Source: Tridacna crocea
Lineage: Eukaryota; Mollusca; Bivalvia; Cardiida; Cardiidae
Length of the DNA: 64,000 nucleotides
NCBI GenBank assembly: GCA_943736015.1
Contig: OX031065.1
Coordinates: 42,608,427 to 42,672,426 of the forward strand
Direction of reading: 5' to 3'
The stretch's first letter is position 1, and every line of letters begins with the position of its first letter. Under the pieces are notes generated by a model. It searched no databases and had not been told where the DNA came from. It saw nothing but the letters and a program-made list of their open reading frames with translations. This document shows positions 40,555 to 51,900 of this stretch, piece after piece. Position numbers and translations under genes: made by a program.

Positions 40555-40964
40555 GTTTACTTAATTCTTTGCAATCTGTTAGAGAAAAAGAAGAAAAGAT
40601 CAGTGCGAACAAGTTTGTTTTAATCCGAGAAAGTGAAGAAAAAATAAAAAAGGGAGATTTGCTTATTATGAGATTTTGTCCGTGTGTCATGTTGTTTTAT
40701 GAAAGCTTTCCTTGCTTCTTTTCTTAACGTCAGTCTAAGGGACTAGGCTAAAAGGCAACAAGTGGCCCGTTACAAATATGGGCATGAACTATGAAAAAGT
40801 GGGACATTTTAACACGTTTAGTAGCGGGTCATTTACCATGGGCTAGTGTCTTAAAGTTAACAAAATCACGAAAGAAATTATATTTTCACTACCAAGAAAA
40901 TAATTTACACTTTCTCATTGGCTATATAGTTCCACTGCAACATGAAGTGATAGTTTGGCCTTAT

Positions 40965-41060
40965 TCTAAAACAGAGTGGTGGACGGTGTAGAACAGAGAT
41001 CAGACTGCACGCTCTGTGCAGTCTGATCTTGATCTACACTGTCCACAAAATGTCTTCCAG
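40965..41060. repeat. R6 hairpin repeat
   Basis: Hairpin gatcagactgcacgctctgt / gcagtctgatcttgatct, then acactgtccacaaaatgtct. Flanks beyond the hairpin are diverged. Confidence 0.7.
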
Positions 41061-41224
41061 TGTTATCAACAGTGAAAAAAAGAGTAAAATGTTCATAGTA
41101 CAGGTTTCACAGCCATAGTTGGGCCATCTTCTGGTTGTTGAAAAGACCCGATAAATACAAAATCCATGTGCTTGTTCTGAAATTAATGTGGGATTTGGAC
41201 CCCTTTCGGATGTTTTCCCGGCGA

Positions 41225-41400
41225 CGTATTTACCTGTAGACCACTAACTGGTGAGTATAAATCATGCACCTTGAAAAACAGGAGTTGACGCATCTGCATA
41301 AGAGTGACGCGTATCAGCCTGTGCAGTCTGAATGCTCGTAGGCTGACATGAGTCAAAACATTTGGACATTGTTTAACTCTCTGCATATCCAAGGACAATT
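41225..41400. repeat. R5 hairpin repeat, diverged
   Basis: gacgcatctgcataagagtg, tatcagcctgtgcagtctga, taggctgacatgagtcaaaa and catatccaaggacaattatt. Right border against R3. Confidence 0.6.
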
Positions 41401-41406
41401 ATTATA

Positions 41407-42182
41407 GCTTACAACAAGCAAGAAGGCGCATTCAGACATTTGTATAAAGTGTCGCCTCGGATTAGCCTGCGCAGGCCAATCTGAGACGGCACTTTACGTC
41501 TTCATTAGATTTTGTGTTATAGCATCTTCGCAAGCCAAGGTTACGATTACTACGTGGATCTTACCTTGGCAGATTGAGCCCGATTTCGAGATTCACGCCC
41601 CCTTTAGATGCTTCTTATTATCTCCCTTTACATCATATTTCTTATAGCCAATAAAATGTCGTTTTATAAACCGCTTACGAATACAATAATTTAACGTGAA
41701 GCAATCACCATAAACGCACCATGGTCAGGTGCTGGGATATTGCCTAAAACATCTGATAATTGATTGGTCACATTGAAACTTTATGTAACTATTGTTCGTC
41801 AATATTTTCTTCAGTAATAAATCATAAAGATCCTGCACACATCCACGGAGGTATTCATGTTTACCTTCTATTTTTATCGCGACTCTGTTCTATTTTTATC
41901 ACAGATGAAATGCTACGAGCAATTTGATTTGATGCATTTAAGCTAGCTGCAACCAATGAAAATGCGTATCAGGTGATTGTCGAAATCAAGCGAAATCAAG
42001 CTCAGTCTGCCAAGCGTAGATTAGAGTAGTGGATCGTAATCCTTGGCTTGCGAAGAGGGTGTTGTAGTGGACTTGTGCAAAATATAATATTACATAAAAA
42101 ACGGAAAGTGTCGTGTCGGATAAGCCTGCACGGACTGTGCAGGCCTATCTGTCACGACACTTTATGTAAATGTCCGAATGCC
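41407..42182. repeat. R3 twin-hairpin element split by R4
   Basis: Hairpin one (ggattagcctgcgcaggcca) has collapsed to a short form. Hairpin two (aagcctgcacggactgtgca) is intact. The spacer gattttgtg(c/t)tatag ... tggacttgtgcaaaa is split by R4 at 41523-42058. Confidence 0.82.
41523..42058. mobile_element. R4 element nested in R3, 9-bp duplication
   Basis: 536 bp with inverted ends catcttcgcaagccaaggtt and the complement of ccttggcttgcgaagagg; similarity continues for about 70 bp inward (cttggcagattgagcccgat / aatcaagctcagtctgccaa). GTGTTATAG (41514-41522) and GTGTTGTAG (42059-42067) are the target duplication with one mismatch. The longest of the three R4 copies. Confidence 0.87.
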
Positions 42183-42199
42183 ATATTTGATTGTACCAA

Positions 42200-42345
42200 A
42201 AGCAGTTTTTATACTTTGAGCGAAAACAGAAATCGTCTCTACCGAAAAAAAGAAAATCGTTTATTTTATGCTTTTTACCTCCTTTTGTCTGGGAGTCTTG
42301 TAAAAATTCAGTACAGTTATTTTTGGTAATTCCCCATGGCAAAAA
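42200..42345 (+). repeat. R10 fragment
   Basis: gtctctaccgaaaaaaagaa, ttattttatgctttttacct and attcagtacagttatttttg resemble 33390-33480 of R10. Diverged. Confidence 0.5.
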
Positions 42346-42353
42346 AATGAAAT

Positions 42354-42436
42354 AACGTCGGTTTACTTCAAAAACCTTGTAAGTACAGCTTATTGAAAGC
42401 TGTAGTTACGAGGCTTTCGAAGTAAACCAACGATAT
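42354..42436. repeat. R7 palindrome
   Basis: gtcggtttacttcaaaaacc and ggctttcgaagtaaaccaac, with the loop between cagctt and agctgt. Several paired mismatches. Fifth-base differences suggest an older copy than 21225. Confidence 0.85.
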
Positions 42437-42591
42437 GTTTTATGATTTTGCTGTATAGATCTTCGAACTCCCTGTTCTTTAGTAGCATCTTAAGCAATTA
42501 CTGGTTTGTGATCCCGTTTCAAATCATCATTGAATTTCGCTAAGTGCTCGCTACTTATCTTGTCACCTAAACGTATATTTGCATGTGCCAG

Positions 42592-42815
42592 TTAACTCAT
42601 TACCAATATTATACAGACTTGTCCAAATCGAAAGCATTTGCAGACAACAAAATAAAAGTGACTGAAAATTTGAAATTTGTTTTGTGAAGGGTAGAAAACA
42701 TTGTGGGAAAAGGAGAAAATGCTGGTTACCAGCATTTTCTCCTTTTCCCACAATGTTTTCTAAAGGCTTCTTTCTCAGGGGCGTCAATAGTAGGGATTGT
42801 GTGGTGATGGGTTAA
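42592..42815 (+). repeat. R1 hairpin MITE, clean copy
   Basis: TTAA both ends, perfect hairpin (gttacc centre); a 5-bp deletion near the left end (cattaccaatattatacaga). Confidence 0.92.
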
Positions 42816-43225
42816 ATCTGATCCCAGATCTATATTGTCCGGTAAGAGTTACTCTAGTGAGAATACATGTAGCTTCGAAATTACTGTTGGTAGAGTCCGT
42901 TTACCTGCCAAAAGATTTATGTTTCCTCTACTTGACTCTCATAGAATTAGGACTTGAAAGTTTCAGTTCGTGATAAAAGTAGTCTGTTAGACGTTTCTAC
43001 ATTTAGTAACAAAGGAGGGTACAAAGATTGAGAATAAACCACAGGTATCTATAAATGGAAAAGTCACCGAGATTGATGTTGCGATATGAGATTTAATGAA
43101 ACCCCTCCCCATTGATTATCTTGACCATTACTGTCTTCAGAGAAACTTAGATGCTATTATTATCGTATTATCTATCCTTTCTGTTCCACAAATAGAAAAT
43201 CAAAGAATCGAAAGTACATTGATCC
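42816..43225. other. No gene seen; short R6 scrap at the start
   Basis: tctgatcccagatctatatt then gtccggtaagagtta at 42816-42852 is the end of an R6. The remainder is unassigned. Confidence 0.45.
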
Positions 43226-43330
43226 AGGCGCCATTTTCATCAACCATTCTTGAGTGAATGCTTCTCTTTAATTTCAGGAGTGGCTATCCCATAAGCTCAG
43301 ACAGAATCTCCAGCCAATCAAATTGCAAGT
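43226..43330. repeat. R2 fragment
   Basis: ccaggcgccattttcatcaa then ccattcttgag is a diverged R2 end; agccaatcaaattgcaagtt may be the central part. Confidence 0.4.
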
Positions 43331-43373
43331 TTCCGGAGGTACTACAGCATTGTTGTTTTATTTGTTCTATAAA

Positions 43374-43510
43374 TAGTAGCCGAGCTCTGCTAGTAACTTA
43401 CAGGACTTGAGACACGGTGGCCGGTTCGGATTCCAAGATCCACCTATTTCATTTCGAGAATTGACGATATTATTCATTCCTCTTTCACCTCTGTATTATA
43501 TTTTACTAAT
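43374..43510 (+). repeat. SINE type B fragment
   Basis: tagccgagctctgctagtaa, cttacaggacttgag and the B-box-like GGTTCGGATTCC, then cattcctctttcacctctg. Truncated at its 3' side. Confidence 0.6.
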
Positions 43511-43585
43511 GAATACTCTTTTATTTCCTTATTGCTGTATGTTGGGTATTTATTGAAACTTCTACTCGAGACGCTTTCATTGAGT

Positions 43586-43738
43586 GCCAGCGTAATGCAG
43601 AGAAATGACCCTCCCCTACAATACCGTAGACTGGGATCATTTCTCTACGTAGAATAATGACCCGAGCCATTTCTCTACGTAGTGAAATGACCCATGGGTC
43701 ATTTTGTAGGGGAGGGTAATTTCTCTGCATTACACCGG
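43586..43738. mobile_element. Palindrome-cluster element, shorter copy
   Basis: gccagcgtaatgcagagaaa and ttctctgcattacaccgg ends; internal gacccatgggtcatttt and ctacgtagaataatgaccc. About half the length of the 27142 copy. Flanking bases (ttcattg.. before, actaac after) are also shared, so the true repeat may be longer than the palindromic part. Confidence 0.8.
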
Positions 43739-43894
43739 AAACTAACGTAGAACTGAAAAAAAAACAACTTTGTAGCAGAAATAGCGGTAAAAAAATCCTA
43801 TAATCTAGACCTGCATTCGTCAGCTGGTTTGTATAATGTTCATGTTGTAATTTTTCATTTAGAAATTTACACAATTTCCGATTGGCTTCACCAT

Positions 43895-43977
43895 AACGTC
43901 TGTTTACCTCAAAAACCTGGTAAGTACAGCTTGTTTCAAGCTGTAGTTACGAGGTTTTTGAAGTAAACAGACGATAT
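43895..43977. repeat. R7 palindrome
   Basis: gtctgtttacctcaaaaacc / ggtttttgaagtaaacagac with gtttc loop. Both arms read 'tctg/caga' where others have 'tcgg/ccga': a paired change. Confidence 0.88.
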
Positions 43978-44011
43978 TTACCATGACCTGGCAGAAGGGG
44001 GTTCAATGTAC

Positions 44012-44240
44012 ATCCTTTTTATACATTTTTACAAGAAAGTCCTCACATCATAATTGATTCATAAAATCCGTTTTAAGTTAAACCGAATCAATCATGAGGA
44101 AGACTGATTCTTGGCCCTGCAGAGAATTCACCAAAAAGCAAAGTTTCGACACAGGTCAGCCTGCGCGGAGTGCGCAGGCTGACCTGAGTCGATACTCTTT
44201 GTAAATGCTTTAAACGTCTTTTTTCGCAGAGCGGGTCTCA
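44012..44240. repeat. R5 hairpin repeat, good copy
   Basis: Perfect GC-rich stem ggtcagcctgcgcggagtgc / gcaggctgacc, flanked by attcaccaaaaagcaaagtt and gagtcgatactctttgtaaa. The outer parts have tttttatacatttttacaag and tttttcgcagagcgg. Confidence 0.8.
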
Positions 44241-44621
44241 TATGATTTTGAAACTGTGTATCTAGAATCTACCAATCTCTCTAATTCTAGAAAGTTTCTG
44301 AAAATTACACGAAGAATGAACTTACAAAGGGTTAGCTAAGACTGGCCCCTGATCTTTGAAAAACAATCATGTTTTATCTGTTACATAGGCGACCGTTTTT
44401 CTACTCACTTTAGTTTAATAGTCGAAACTATGACGTTTACAACGCCATATTGTTTTAAAGTCAAGTATTTTGTTTTGTCTGTTGATATACTATGAAATGA
44501 AATTCATTGCCAACAGTTTTTTTCTTTCCTTTCTCCCATTTTTCGTTGAGTGAAATAAATTAGAGTATAAAAAACTATTTTCATAGAATGACTAGTCAAT
44601 TAACCTATCACTTGTCTGTTT

Positions 44622-44770
44622 ATTTGAGTGTTTTACGCCGCGGTAATTGCATTTGATTTATATTACGGTCATAGCTCACTTATTCATGGGTTCACTGAAT
44701 ACACCATACCAACTTTGGTTCATGTAGTATATTGTCCCTGGGCTTCCCAGGACCGTAAACACCTACCTTT
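44622..44770 (-). repeat. SINE 3' part
   Basis: gttttacgccgcggtaattg, tatattacggtcatagctca and cattcatgggttcactgaat are the complement of type B/C SINE tails; gggcttcccaggaccgtaaa fits the body. Confidence 0.5.
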
Positions 44771-44786
44771 TAAAGTCCACTTTGCT

Positions 44787-44881
44787 GGTTGCATAACGGC
44801 AGTTTAAAGTTAAACTTAGGTTAAGCCACGAGTTTAGCGTGGCTTAACCTAGGTTTTACTTTAAACTTCCGTTATGCAACC
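44787..44881. repeat. Long palindrome (95 bp)
   Basis: ggttgcataacggcagttta, aagttaaacttaggttaagc, cacgagtttagcgtgg and the complementary second arm. Nearly perfect with an 'agttta' loop. Seen once in this window. Confidence 0.85.
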
Positions 44882-45094
44882 GGCCACGGCCCAAAGAGAT
44901 ATGCATGTACTTCTAGATTCAGGAAGTAACACGGTGTCTTATTGGATAAACTGAATTTATTTACCAGACACTACATTACGTCAAATTTAGAAAATTCGTG
45001 TAAATTAAAAGAATAATGCTAAATAAGAATGCCTGGAGCCCTTCTAGACCAATGGCGTAACAGGGATCCAAAAACTTTACCGCTAGGCTGAAGC

Positions 45095-45645
45095 ATTGCT
45101 AATTGGAGAGGTCATCAGACCTCTCCAGCAATGGTGAGTTTAAAAGGCAGACTGCCACAGAATTTGCTGTCTAATTCTATTTCTTCTAGCGTATTTGTTC
45201 TGATACACAGTCTGTTTCGTCATGGTTTTGTAAATAAAGCGAAATAAAAAAAAACGAAACAGGAAATTGACATGTTTATTCTTATAAATGACGAATTTCA
45301 GAATAGATTTAATTTAGTAATTTGCCCTGGTTTCAAATAACTTCTCTAATAAATGTTTTTTTTTTTATTAAGCAAATATTCCAAACAGAAAAAAATAAGA
45401 AAAAAGAATTTCGTTTAAAAAGAGAAAGAAGACCGCTGGACAAGCACATGCAACTTAAAAACGCGACAAGAAGGTCAAATTACCTTCATGTATAAAGCAT
45501 ATGAGGTTTCTACGCGGCGACTTTTTTACTCGTTTGTTTACATGTACCAACATTCATTAAATAATATATATATATGAATTCGAAAGCCAATAAACTATTT
45601 GAAACCATTGATGCTGACCGCTCCTGGCTTCTTTTTTACAGAAGC
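45095..45645 (+). repeat. R9 dispersed repeat
   Basis: ttggagaggtcatcagacct, cacagtctgtttcgtcatgg, ttttgtaaataaagcgaaat and gaggtttctacgcggcgact recur in the same order and orientation at 55215-55685. No open frame. A short hairpin gaggtcatcagacctc at its left. Confidence 0.75.
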
Positions 45646-46817
45646 CAACTTGTATATTTATTGCTTAGTATATAGCTATTAGCTTTGCTAGCATATTTAC
45701 GTCTCTTTAACGTATGTAAATAAGATAAAACGTTCAAATTTTTGGTGTATTTGCCATGGCTTAATGCTCTGGCTTTTTCTAATGCGGTTATTGTCCAATT
45801 TAAGGGCTGTACAATGTTTAACTTGCCTGGATTGGCTCATTTGCTTTTTTTCGCGATTTACTAATAGAAGGATTGTGGTTTTGTTCCACAGTGAGCTATT
45901 TACCAAATATTATATTCATCATGTCATTCCGTGTGAGTTAGGCCAGTCACAAGTCCCGAGGTCTGCGATATTAGCCCAATGCCTTTGGCCTCGGTTGAGT
46001 ACTACAGACCTCAAACCTGTAACTCAGCCAATACAAACTGACTTGAGAAATGGCAATCTTATTCATCAGCGGCAGGGATTTTCGTTCATTGTGGATTAAT
46101 TTTGATGTTGTCCGGGTCATATTGACCCTTGCTTGTTTTTATAATAGCCAAGTTCGCTGATATTGCGTCATGTAATTGCAAACCTACAGCTTGTTAATAG
46201 ATAATGTCTACAAAAAAGAAATCTTTGATTCGCTTAATGCCAAGTGGCTTCATTTTGTCAATGAATATAGTTTCACCTTCTAAATATAGTTTAACGAAGA
46301 TCTTGAGTCAATTGATCAAGGCCAAAACATTTTGAATGTTGATTCAGCATGTATCCTGCACTATCCCTCGTAACAAAACTAATAGCCTTCAGGGGACGTC
46401 GCACATATGGGCAGCCAGAGGCAAACATAAAGAAATGTAAATTTATTCATATTAACAACTCGGATTGAGTAGGCAGACAAGCAATGCATTTTATTTGTAT
46501 TTGTCTGGTTTTGTGAATGAACGATGCTTCGTCGCGACTTGTAAGTCCTCACCGCAAAAGAATGAAGGAATAATAATTGAAAAAAAAAAATAGAAAAAAG
46601 ATGGAATTCAAGACAGAAAAATAACAAACAAATAACAACAAAGCAATGACTTTGTCTAGGCATTCGTGAATATAAGTACAATGTTAGGATATCATCCCTG
46701 ATCGAAATTTATGAATTAAATCTGAAAGCAAGAAGAATTGAGACATGCTTTCTGAAAAGGGGGCTAAATGCATTGGCATTAATTTATAGTTTCACCATAT
46801 ACATGGATAAAAGCCTT
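45646..46817. other. No gene supported
   Basis: A 111-codon + frame at 45764 and a 100-codon - frame at 46379 are present, but neither has conserved-looking sequence, splice context or balanced composition. No repeats were matched. This is one of the longest repeat-free stretches in the window. Confidence 0.45.
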
Positions 46818-47046
46818 TTAACTCATTACCACACAATCCCTACTTTTGACGACCCTGAAAAAGAAGTCTTTAGAAAACATTGTGGGAAAAGGAGAAAATG
46901 CTGGTTACCAGCATTTTCTCCTTTTCTTACAAAGTTTTCTACGCTATCAAAACAAAATTGCATCATACGAGCCACTTTGAAATTGTCGTCAGCAAATGCT
47001 TTCAATTTGGATAAGTCTAAACTTTTGCCGTCTGGTAATGGGTTAA
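46818..47046 (-). repeat. R1 hairpin MITE, clean copy
   Basis: TTAA both ends, hairpin with gttacc centre although in - orientation, i.e. the tip is inverted relative to most - copies (gtaacc). Left arm of the 'catacgagccactttg' subgroup. Confidence 0.9.
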
Positions 47047-47260
47047 GAACACTCCTTCACCTTACCTACCTTACCCTATCTCTTCTATTACCTTATATGT
47101 CCCCTTGCTCTTCCTATACTTCTCAGTCTACCTCATTCCATGTTTTTTTTTTCCAATCAAAACATATTTCTCCCCTATTCTTAAACAATTATTTATTAAT
47201 ATCATCTTTCTCTCACTGTATAGTACATTAGTTTAAATGTATGACTTTTACTCGTTTTTT
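47047..47260 (-). repeat. Pyrimidine-rich tract (complement of GGTAAG-type)
   Basis: ccttcaccttacctacctta then ccctatctcttctattacct. On the - strand it is the same aggtaagg-type sequence as at 38.1 kb. Confidence 0.6.
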
Positions 47261-47384
47261 TTTTTCAGGCTAGCAAATTGCAGAAGAACATTATAAGCAC
47301 TGCTTTCGTTACAGAAAATTTTGAACTGTATTTGTAAATTAGCATGTACATTTTAGTTGAATTTACAAACAAAATGTGTTTAAA

Positions 47385-47465
47385 TTAATGCATCTGCATC
47401 AGCCTGTGCTGTGCAGGCTGACACGGGTCGAAATTTTTTGTACATTGTGAATTTTTCTACTTGGT
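47385..47465. repeat. R5 fragment
   Basis: aatgcatctgcatcagcctg then tgctgtgcaggctgacacgg and tcgaaattttttgtacattg. Collapsed hairpin. Confidence 0.55.
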
Positions 47466-47615
47466 AAAGAACCCCCCCTCCCGGTTTCGGTTAATTGTTA
47501 GACTAAATTGATTTTATGGAATAATCATTATAATGCCTTTCTGGGTATAATACATTTCGGAGATGCACGAAACGCTCTATTGCAAGAGCTTTGCTCATAC
47601 TGTATCTTTAGAATT

Positions 47616-47873
47616 GGCTTGCAACACACAGGAGCATTCGGACATTTGCGTAAAGTATCCTTTCGCATCAGCCTGCGCAGTCCGCGCAGGCTGATCCGAA
47701 ACGATACTTTCCGTTTTTATGCAATTTCCTGTTTATGCGTGAGTTTACTATAGCACAAAATCTAATATAGTCGTAGAGTGCCGTCTCGGATTAGCCTGCG
47801 CGGACTGCGCAGGCTGATCCGAGACGGCAATTTACACAAATGTTCAAATGCACCTTTTCGCGTATTGCAGGCC
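47616..47873. mobile_element. R3 twin-hairpin element, best preserved copy
   Basis: Ends ggcttgcaacacacaggagc and the complement of gtattgcaggcc. Both hairpins are near perfect: cgcatcagcctgcgcagtcc / gcgcaggctgatccg, and cggattagcctgcgcggact / gcgcaggctgatccgag. The spacer gtgagtttactatagcacaa, aatctaata is as in the other copies. Confidence 0.88.
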
Positions 47874-48244
47874 ATCTAGTATGCACTGTCGCCATTTTAA
47901 CTGGATATAGTTAAAAGTTTTCCAGTACAGACAAAACAGATCATTAATAAATGTAAGCACAGTACATTTAGTAACGAAGTACAGAGCATAATGGACAAGC
48001 GAGATTAATTCATTATAAACCATGCTGGTATCATTTTTATGTCTATGGCTTTGTTTATATAGACTCGAGTGCACATCAAAAAATGTGGAAACGCCCAAAA
48101 GAAATGAAAACAACTTTGTATGAATGAACCAAGTGAACTCCACGAAAAAAAATTGTATAAAAGCACTTTACAAATAGAATACCCTATAAGTGAAGTTAAA
48201 TTTGTGGAGTAAGCGAAAAGGTCAGGATTGTCAAGGCCGTTCTG

Positions 48245-48345
48245 ATTGAGCTGTTTTTCACTATACCGGACAGTATAGATCCAAGATCAGACTGCACGTT
48301 CTGTGCAGTCTGATCTTGATCTAAACGGTCCGCAAAAAACAGTTA
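48245..48345. repeat. R6 hairpin repeat
   Basis: gatccaagatcagactgcac / gtgcagtctgatcttgatct around gttct; flanked by ataccggacagtat and ggtccgcaaaaaacagt. Confidence 0.75.
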
Positions 48346-48892
48346 CCACAGTTATGTTTGTCCGTTGAAAATGTTTACATGGCGACAGTAAGATAATCAG
48401 TATTTTTGGCTCCGTAATACAAAGAAAAATAACGATATATACACCTTTACGTCTTGAAGTTGTTATAACATTATTTACATATAAAAAAAAAATGCCATTA
48501 TTTGTATTTTGAATGGACTGAATGCACTTTAAAGGGACACACAATGAGATTTCGTTTCGAATTATCTTTTTTCGTAAGAAAATCTTAACAAAAACATCTA
48601 CTTTCAATTCGCGTGAACAAATGGCTATGGAATTTAAACATAGAAATACGCGTCGAAAACTCAAGGAAAAGCAGATAATTTTGTATTTGTATTGCTAAAG
48701 CGTTAGTAACGAATTAGTCGTTCATGTATAACCAGATATAAATACAATTTAGACAGTCGTAAATATATCAGATGGCGTGATAGTACAAGGTAATGTAGAC
48801 GACCATTGAAAGCTTCAGTTTAGGGTCGAAAATTCATTTCTTTGAGTTCACCCATTTTCTTCAAAGAGAAATGATGACTCCATGAAATCGAA
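48346..48892. other. No gene supported
   Basis: A - frame of 125 codons (48287-48664) overlaps the R6 hairpin and has no family resemblance. Otherwise unassigned. Confidence 0.4.
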
Positions 48893-49014
48893 GTCTGACA
48901 TCCAGCTCTATCCTGAGGTAGTGTGGTCCTCAGACATGGATAAGAAAGTTTCGATTCAGGTCAGTCTGAGCAGTCCGCGCAGGCTGACCTGGTCGATACT
49001 TTTTGCGGATGCAT
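48893..49014. repeat. R5 hairpin repeat
   Basis: gtggtcctcagacatggata, aggtcagtctgagcagtccg, cgcaggctgacctggtcgat and actttttgcggatgcattta. It runs directly into R8. Confidence 0.7.
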
Positions 49015-49319
49015 TTAAAGGTGGGTATTTACATTCTAAATTCATGTGGAAAAACGATATAAATCATCAATAATTAAGAATCATAAAATTATATTTCTTT
49101 ATTGTATTCTCTTAAAAGGCTACACAACCTCTTGAGCTATTTTTAGATTTCGCGCCAGAGATCAAAAAAGCGTTGTGTCAAGTGACTGGCACGTTACTAA
49201 TGATGCTTAAATTCGATAACATAAACATGTAATTATTTTCCATAATTTATCACATAAAAACTCTTCTAGCAGTGTATTAAACCCATGACTTATTTTTGAT
49301 AATACACTAGCGTATTATC

Positions 49320-50625
49320 GTTTTTAGCTCTACTAGCTTTCAGCCAGCAGAGCTTATGTCATGGCATGGTTACCGTCGTCCGTCCGTCCGTCTGTACGTC
49401 CGTCCGTCCGTCTGTCCGTCCGTTAGTCTTTTTCTTCTTTACGCGATAAAGTCTGCATTTCTTGCCCGATTTTCGTGAAACTTGCACAGTTTGTTTATCT
49501 CATCAATAGCTTTAATCCCATTGTTTTTGAAAAAAACCCAACAAACAGTATGGGAAAAGTAGCCATTTCAAGTTGAAAATTTCAAATTCTTGTTTACGCG
49601 ATAAAGTCTGCATTTGTTGCCCGAATTTCGTGAAACTTGCACAGTTTGTTTATCTCATCAATAGCTTCAACTCTATCGATTTTGAAAAAAATCCAACAAA
49701 AAGTATGGGAAAAGTAGCCATCTCAAGTTGAAAATTTCTAATACTTGTTACGCGATAAAGTCTGCAATTGTTGCCCGATTTTCATGAAACTTGCACAGTT
49801 TGTTTATCTTATCAATAGCTTCAACCCTATTGATTTTGAAAAAAATCCAACACACAGTATGGGAAAAGTAGCCATTTCAAGTTGAAAATTTCTAATTCTT
49901 GTTTACGCGATAAAGTCTGCATTTGTTGCCTGATTTTTTATGAAAATCACACAGTTTGTTTATCTTATCAGTAGTTTCAACCCTATTGATTTTGAGATAA
50001 ATCCAACAAACAGTATGGTAAGAGTAGCCATTTCAAGCTGAAAATTTCAAATTCTTGTTTACGCGATAAAGTCTGCATTTGTTGCCTGATTTTCTTGAAA
50101 TTTGCACAGTTTGTTTATCTCATCAATAGCTTCAACCCTATTGATTTTGAAAACAATCCAACAAACAGTATGGGAAAAGTAGCCATTTCAAGTTGAAAAT
50201 TTCAAATCATTGTTTACGCGATAAGTCTGCATTTGTTGCCTGATTTTCATGAAAATCACACAGTTTGTTTATCTTATCAGTAGCTTCAACCCTATTGATT
50301 TTGAGAAAAATCCAACAAACATTGTGGAAAAAGTAGCCATTTCAAGTTGAAAATTTTGAATTCTTGTTCACGGGATAAAATGTACATTTGTAATTAGATT
50401 TTTGTGAAACTTGCACAATTTGTTTATCTCACTTATAGCTTCAACCCTATCTATTTTGAAATACATCAAACAAACAGTATGGGAAAAGAAACCATTTCAA
50501 GTTGAAAATTACCAATTCTTGTTTTCGTGACAAAGTATGCATTTCTTGTCAGATTTTCATGAAAAAGCAAAATCGAATTCTCTGCCAGTAGAGCATATTC
50601 AGGCCCTTCAGGGCCTTCTAGTTTG
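49320..50625 (+). mobile_element. Pearl/Helentron-like element with about 157-bp tandem array
   Basis: A start gttttTAGCTCTACTAGC and a (CCGT)n-type microsatellite (49378-49428) precede seven to eight units of about 157 bp marked by tacgcgataaagtctgcatt and tcaagttgaaaatttc (starts near 49441, 49592, 49748, 49905, 50059, 50216, 50368, 50525; the last are most diverged). The end has a hairpin, aggcccttcagggcct, then tctagttt. Short inverted motifs agctctactag / ccagtagagc lie near the two ends. No Rep/helicase frame. Confidence 0.75.
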
Positions 50626-50749
50626 TTTACCAGTTTCTCTTTTTATTTCATTGTGAACGCGTGAGGCCGCAGGTACCATTTAAACACAACATGTATCGAA
50701 TTTTGTATTACTCAGCGCTGTCAAAAGAATAGAAAAAAAAAAAACATTC

Positions 50750-51900
50750 CTGGTCCCATTCAGGTGGGAGATACCGTAAAATCGATGGAAAAGGCGGGGC
50801 TATTGTGCTTGAAAGAGTCTGTCAGGGTTTTGGAATATTTTTCATGGTCAACTTAATTGGAACAGATCGTGAATTTGAAATAGAGCAGGAAAGATTGTCG
50901 GTAGTGCCCAACACGGCCTCGTCTGGACTCTCAGATCTGTCAATGGACAATATTTAGATTTCTATCGGTCGATAAAAATGATATTGAAAAGTTCATCGAG
51001 GGACAAACGAATAAAAGAACTCTATCAAACACATTTCAGGATCTAAAAAGTTTAAAGGCCCTTTTCTGCTAAGCAAACATAAACGAATCAAGAAAGATTT
51101 ACAAAATTCCACTGGATGAGCTTTCATCCTTGTTGTTTAGATTTTTCATGTATGTTCGAAAGGCAACAGGAGAAGATTACGAACCCTCTTCTCTTCGGGT
51201 CATGATAGCTAGTTTCGACCGGCAGCTCAGACGCAATAATTTTGGGCAGTTTATATCAGCTGGCGATTTCTTTTGCCCTAGTGAGGGAGGTGTTATAATG
51301 TCGCCAAAAGCAACTCAAAAACATGAACCGGTGAAGACATAAGGGACGTACGCGCAATCAAACCCAAGCTTTGGGCAAAAATTGATAATCCAGGGAGGTG
51401 TCCTATAAATATCTATAAAAAATTTGCCGAAAAAAGGCCAAATAACTACTCGAACCCTGATCGTCCCTTTTACATTGCGTCAACTACAAAACCCTTACCT
51501 TCAGAATCTAAGACCTGGTTCAAGCGCAATCCAGTAGGCACAAACGAGCTCCTCCAAACAATGATGAAAAGAATGGTTGCTGGTGCAAATATCTAAACAA
51601 ACAAAAAAACTGTCAAATCATGGCGCCAGAAAATTTTTGATTCAAAAGATAAACGACAGCAATATTCCTCCAAATAGAATTATGCAAATATCTGGTCACA
51701 AAAATGTCAGTTCCATCAATAATTACAGTCATATAAACCAAACTCAACACAAGGACATATCCCGTATACTACAGAGTAATCTAGACATAAATACTGCTGA
51801 CCTACAAGCCAGTTCATCGAGGTCGATCCAAGCGGCCACTACAACTAATGTCAGTATACATGGAGGAATCCAGACTATCTTCGCAGGCCCTATTCATTGA
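50750..51900 (+). pseudogene. Crypton-like tyrosine recombinase (DUF3504 type), broken
   Basis: Several frame pieces on the + strand add up to a recognisable order: EKFIEGQTNKRTLSNTFQDL; IPLDELSSLLFRFFMYVRKA, TGEDYEPSSLRVMIASFDRQ; an ENPGR-like IDNPGRCPINIYKKFAEKRP, NPDRPFYIAS; and NHGARKFLIQKINDSNIPPN, RIMQISGHKNVSSINNYSHI. The last carries the H-x-x-R, G-H-K and Tyr elements of the tyrosine-recombinase active site. This arrangement is that of Crypton transposons and their domesticated relatives (ZMYM2/QRICH1/KCTD1-type domain). It is interrupted at several points and is not a working gene. Whether it mobilised the surrounding composite insertion cannot be told. Confidence 0.82.

Noticed and set aside
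45764-46099. 111-codon frame on the + strand
   Set aside because: No family resemblance, no splice or promoter context, odd composition; possible only as chance.
48287-48664. 125-codon frame on the - strand
   Set aside because: Ends inside the R6 hairpin, no conserved features.
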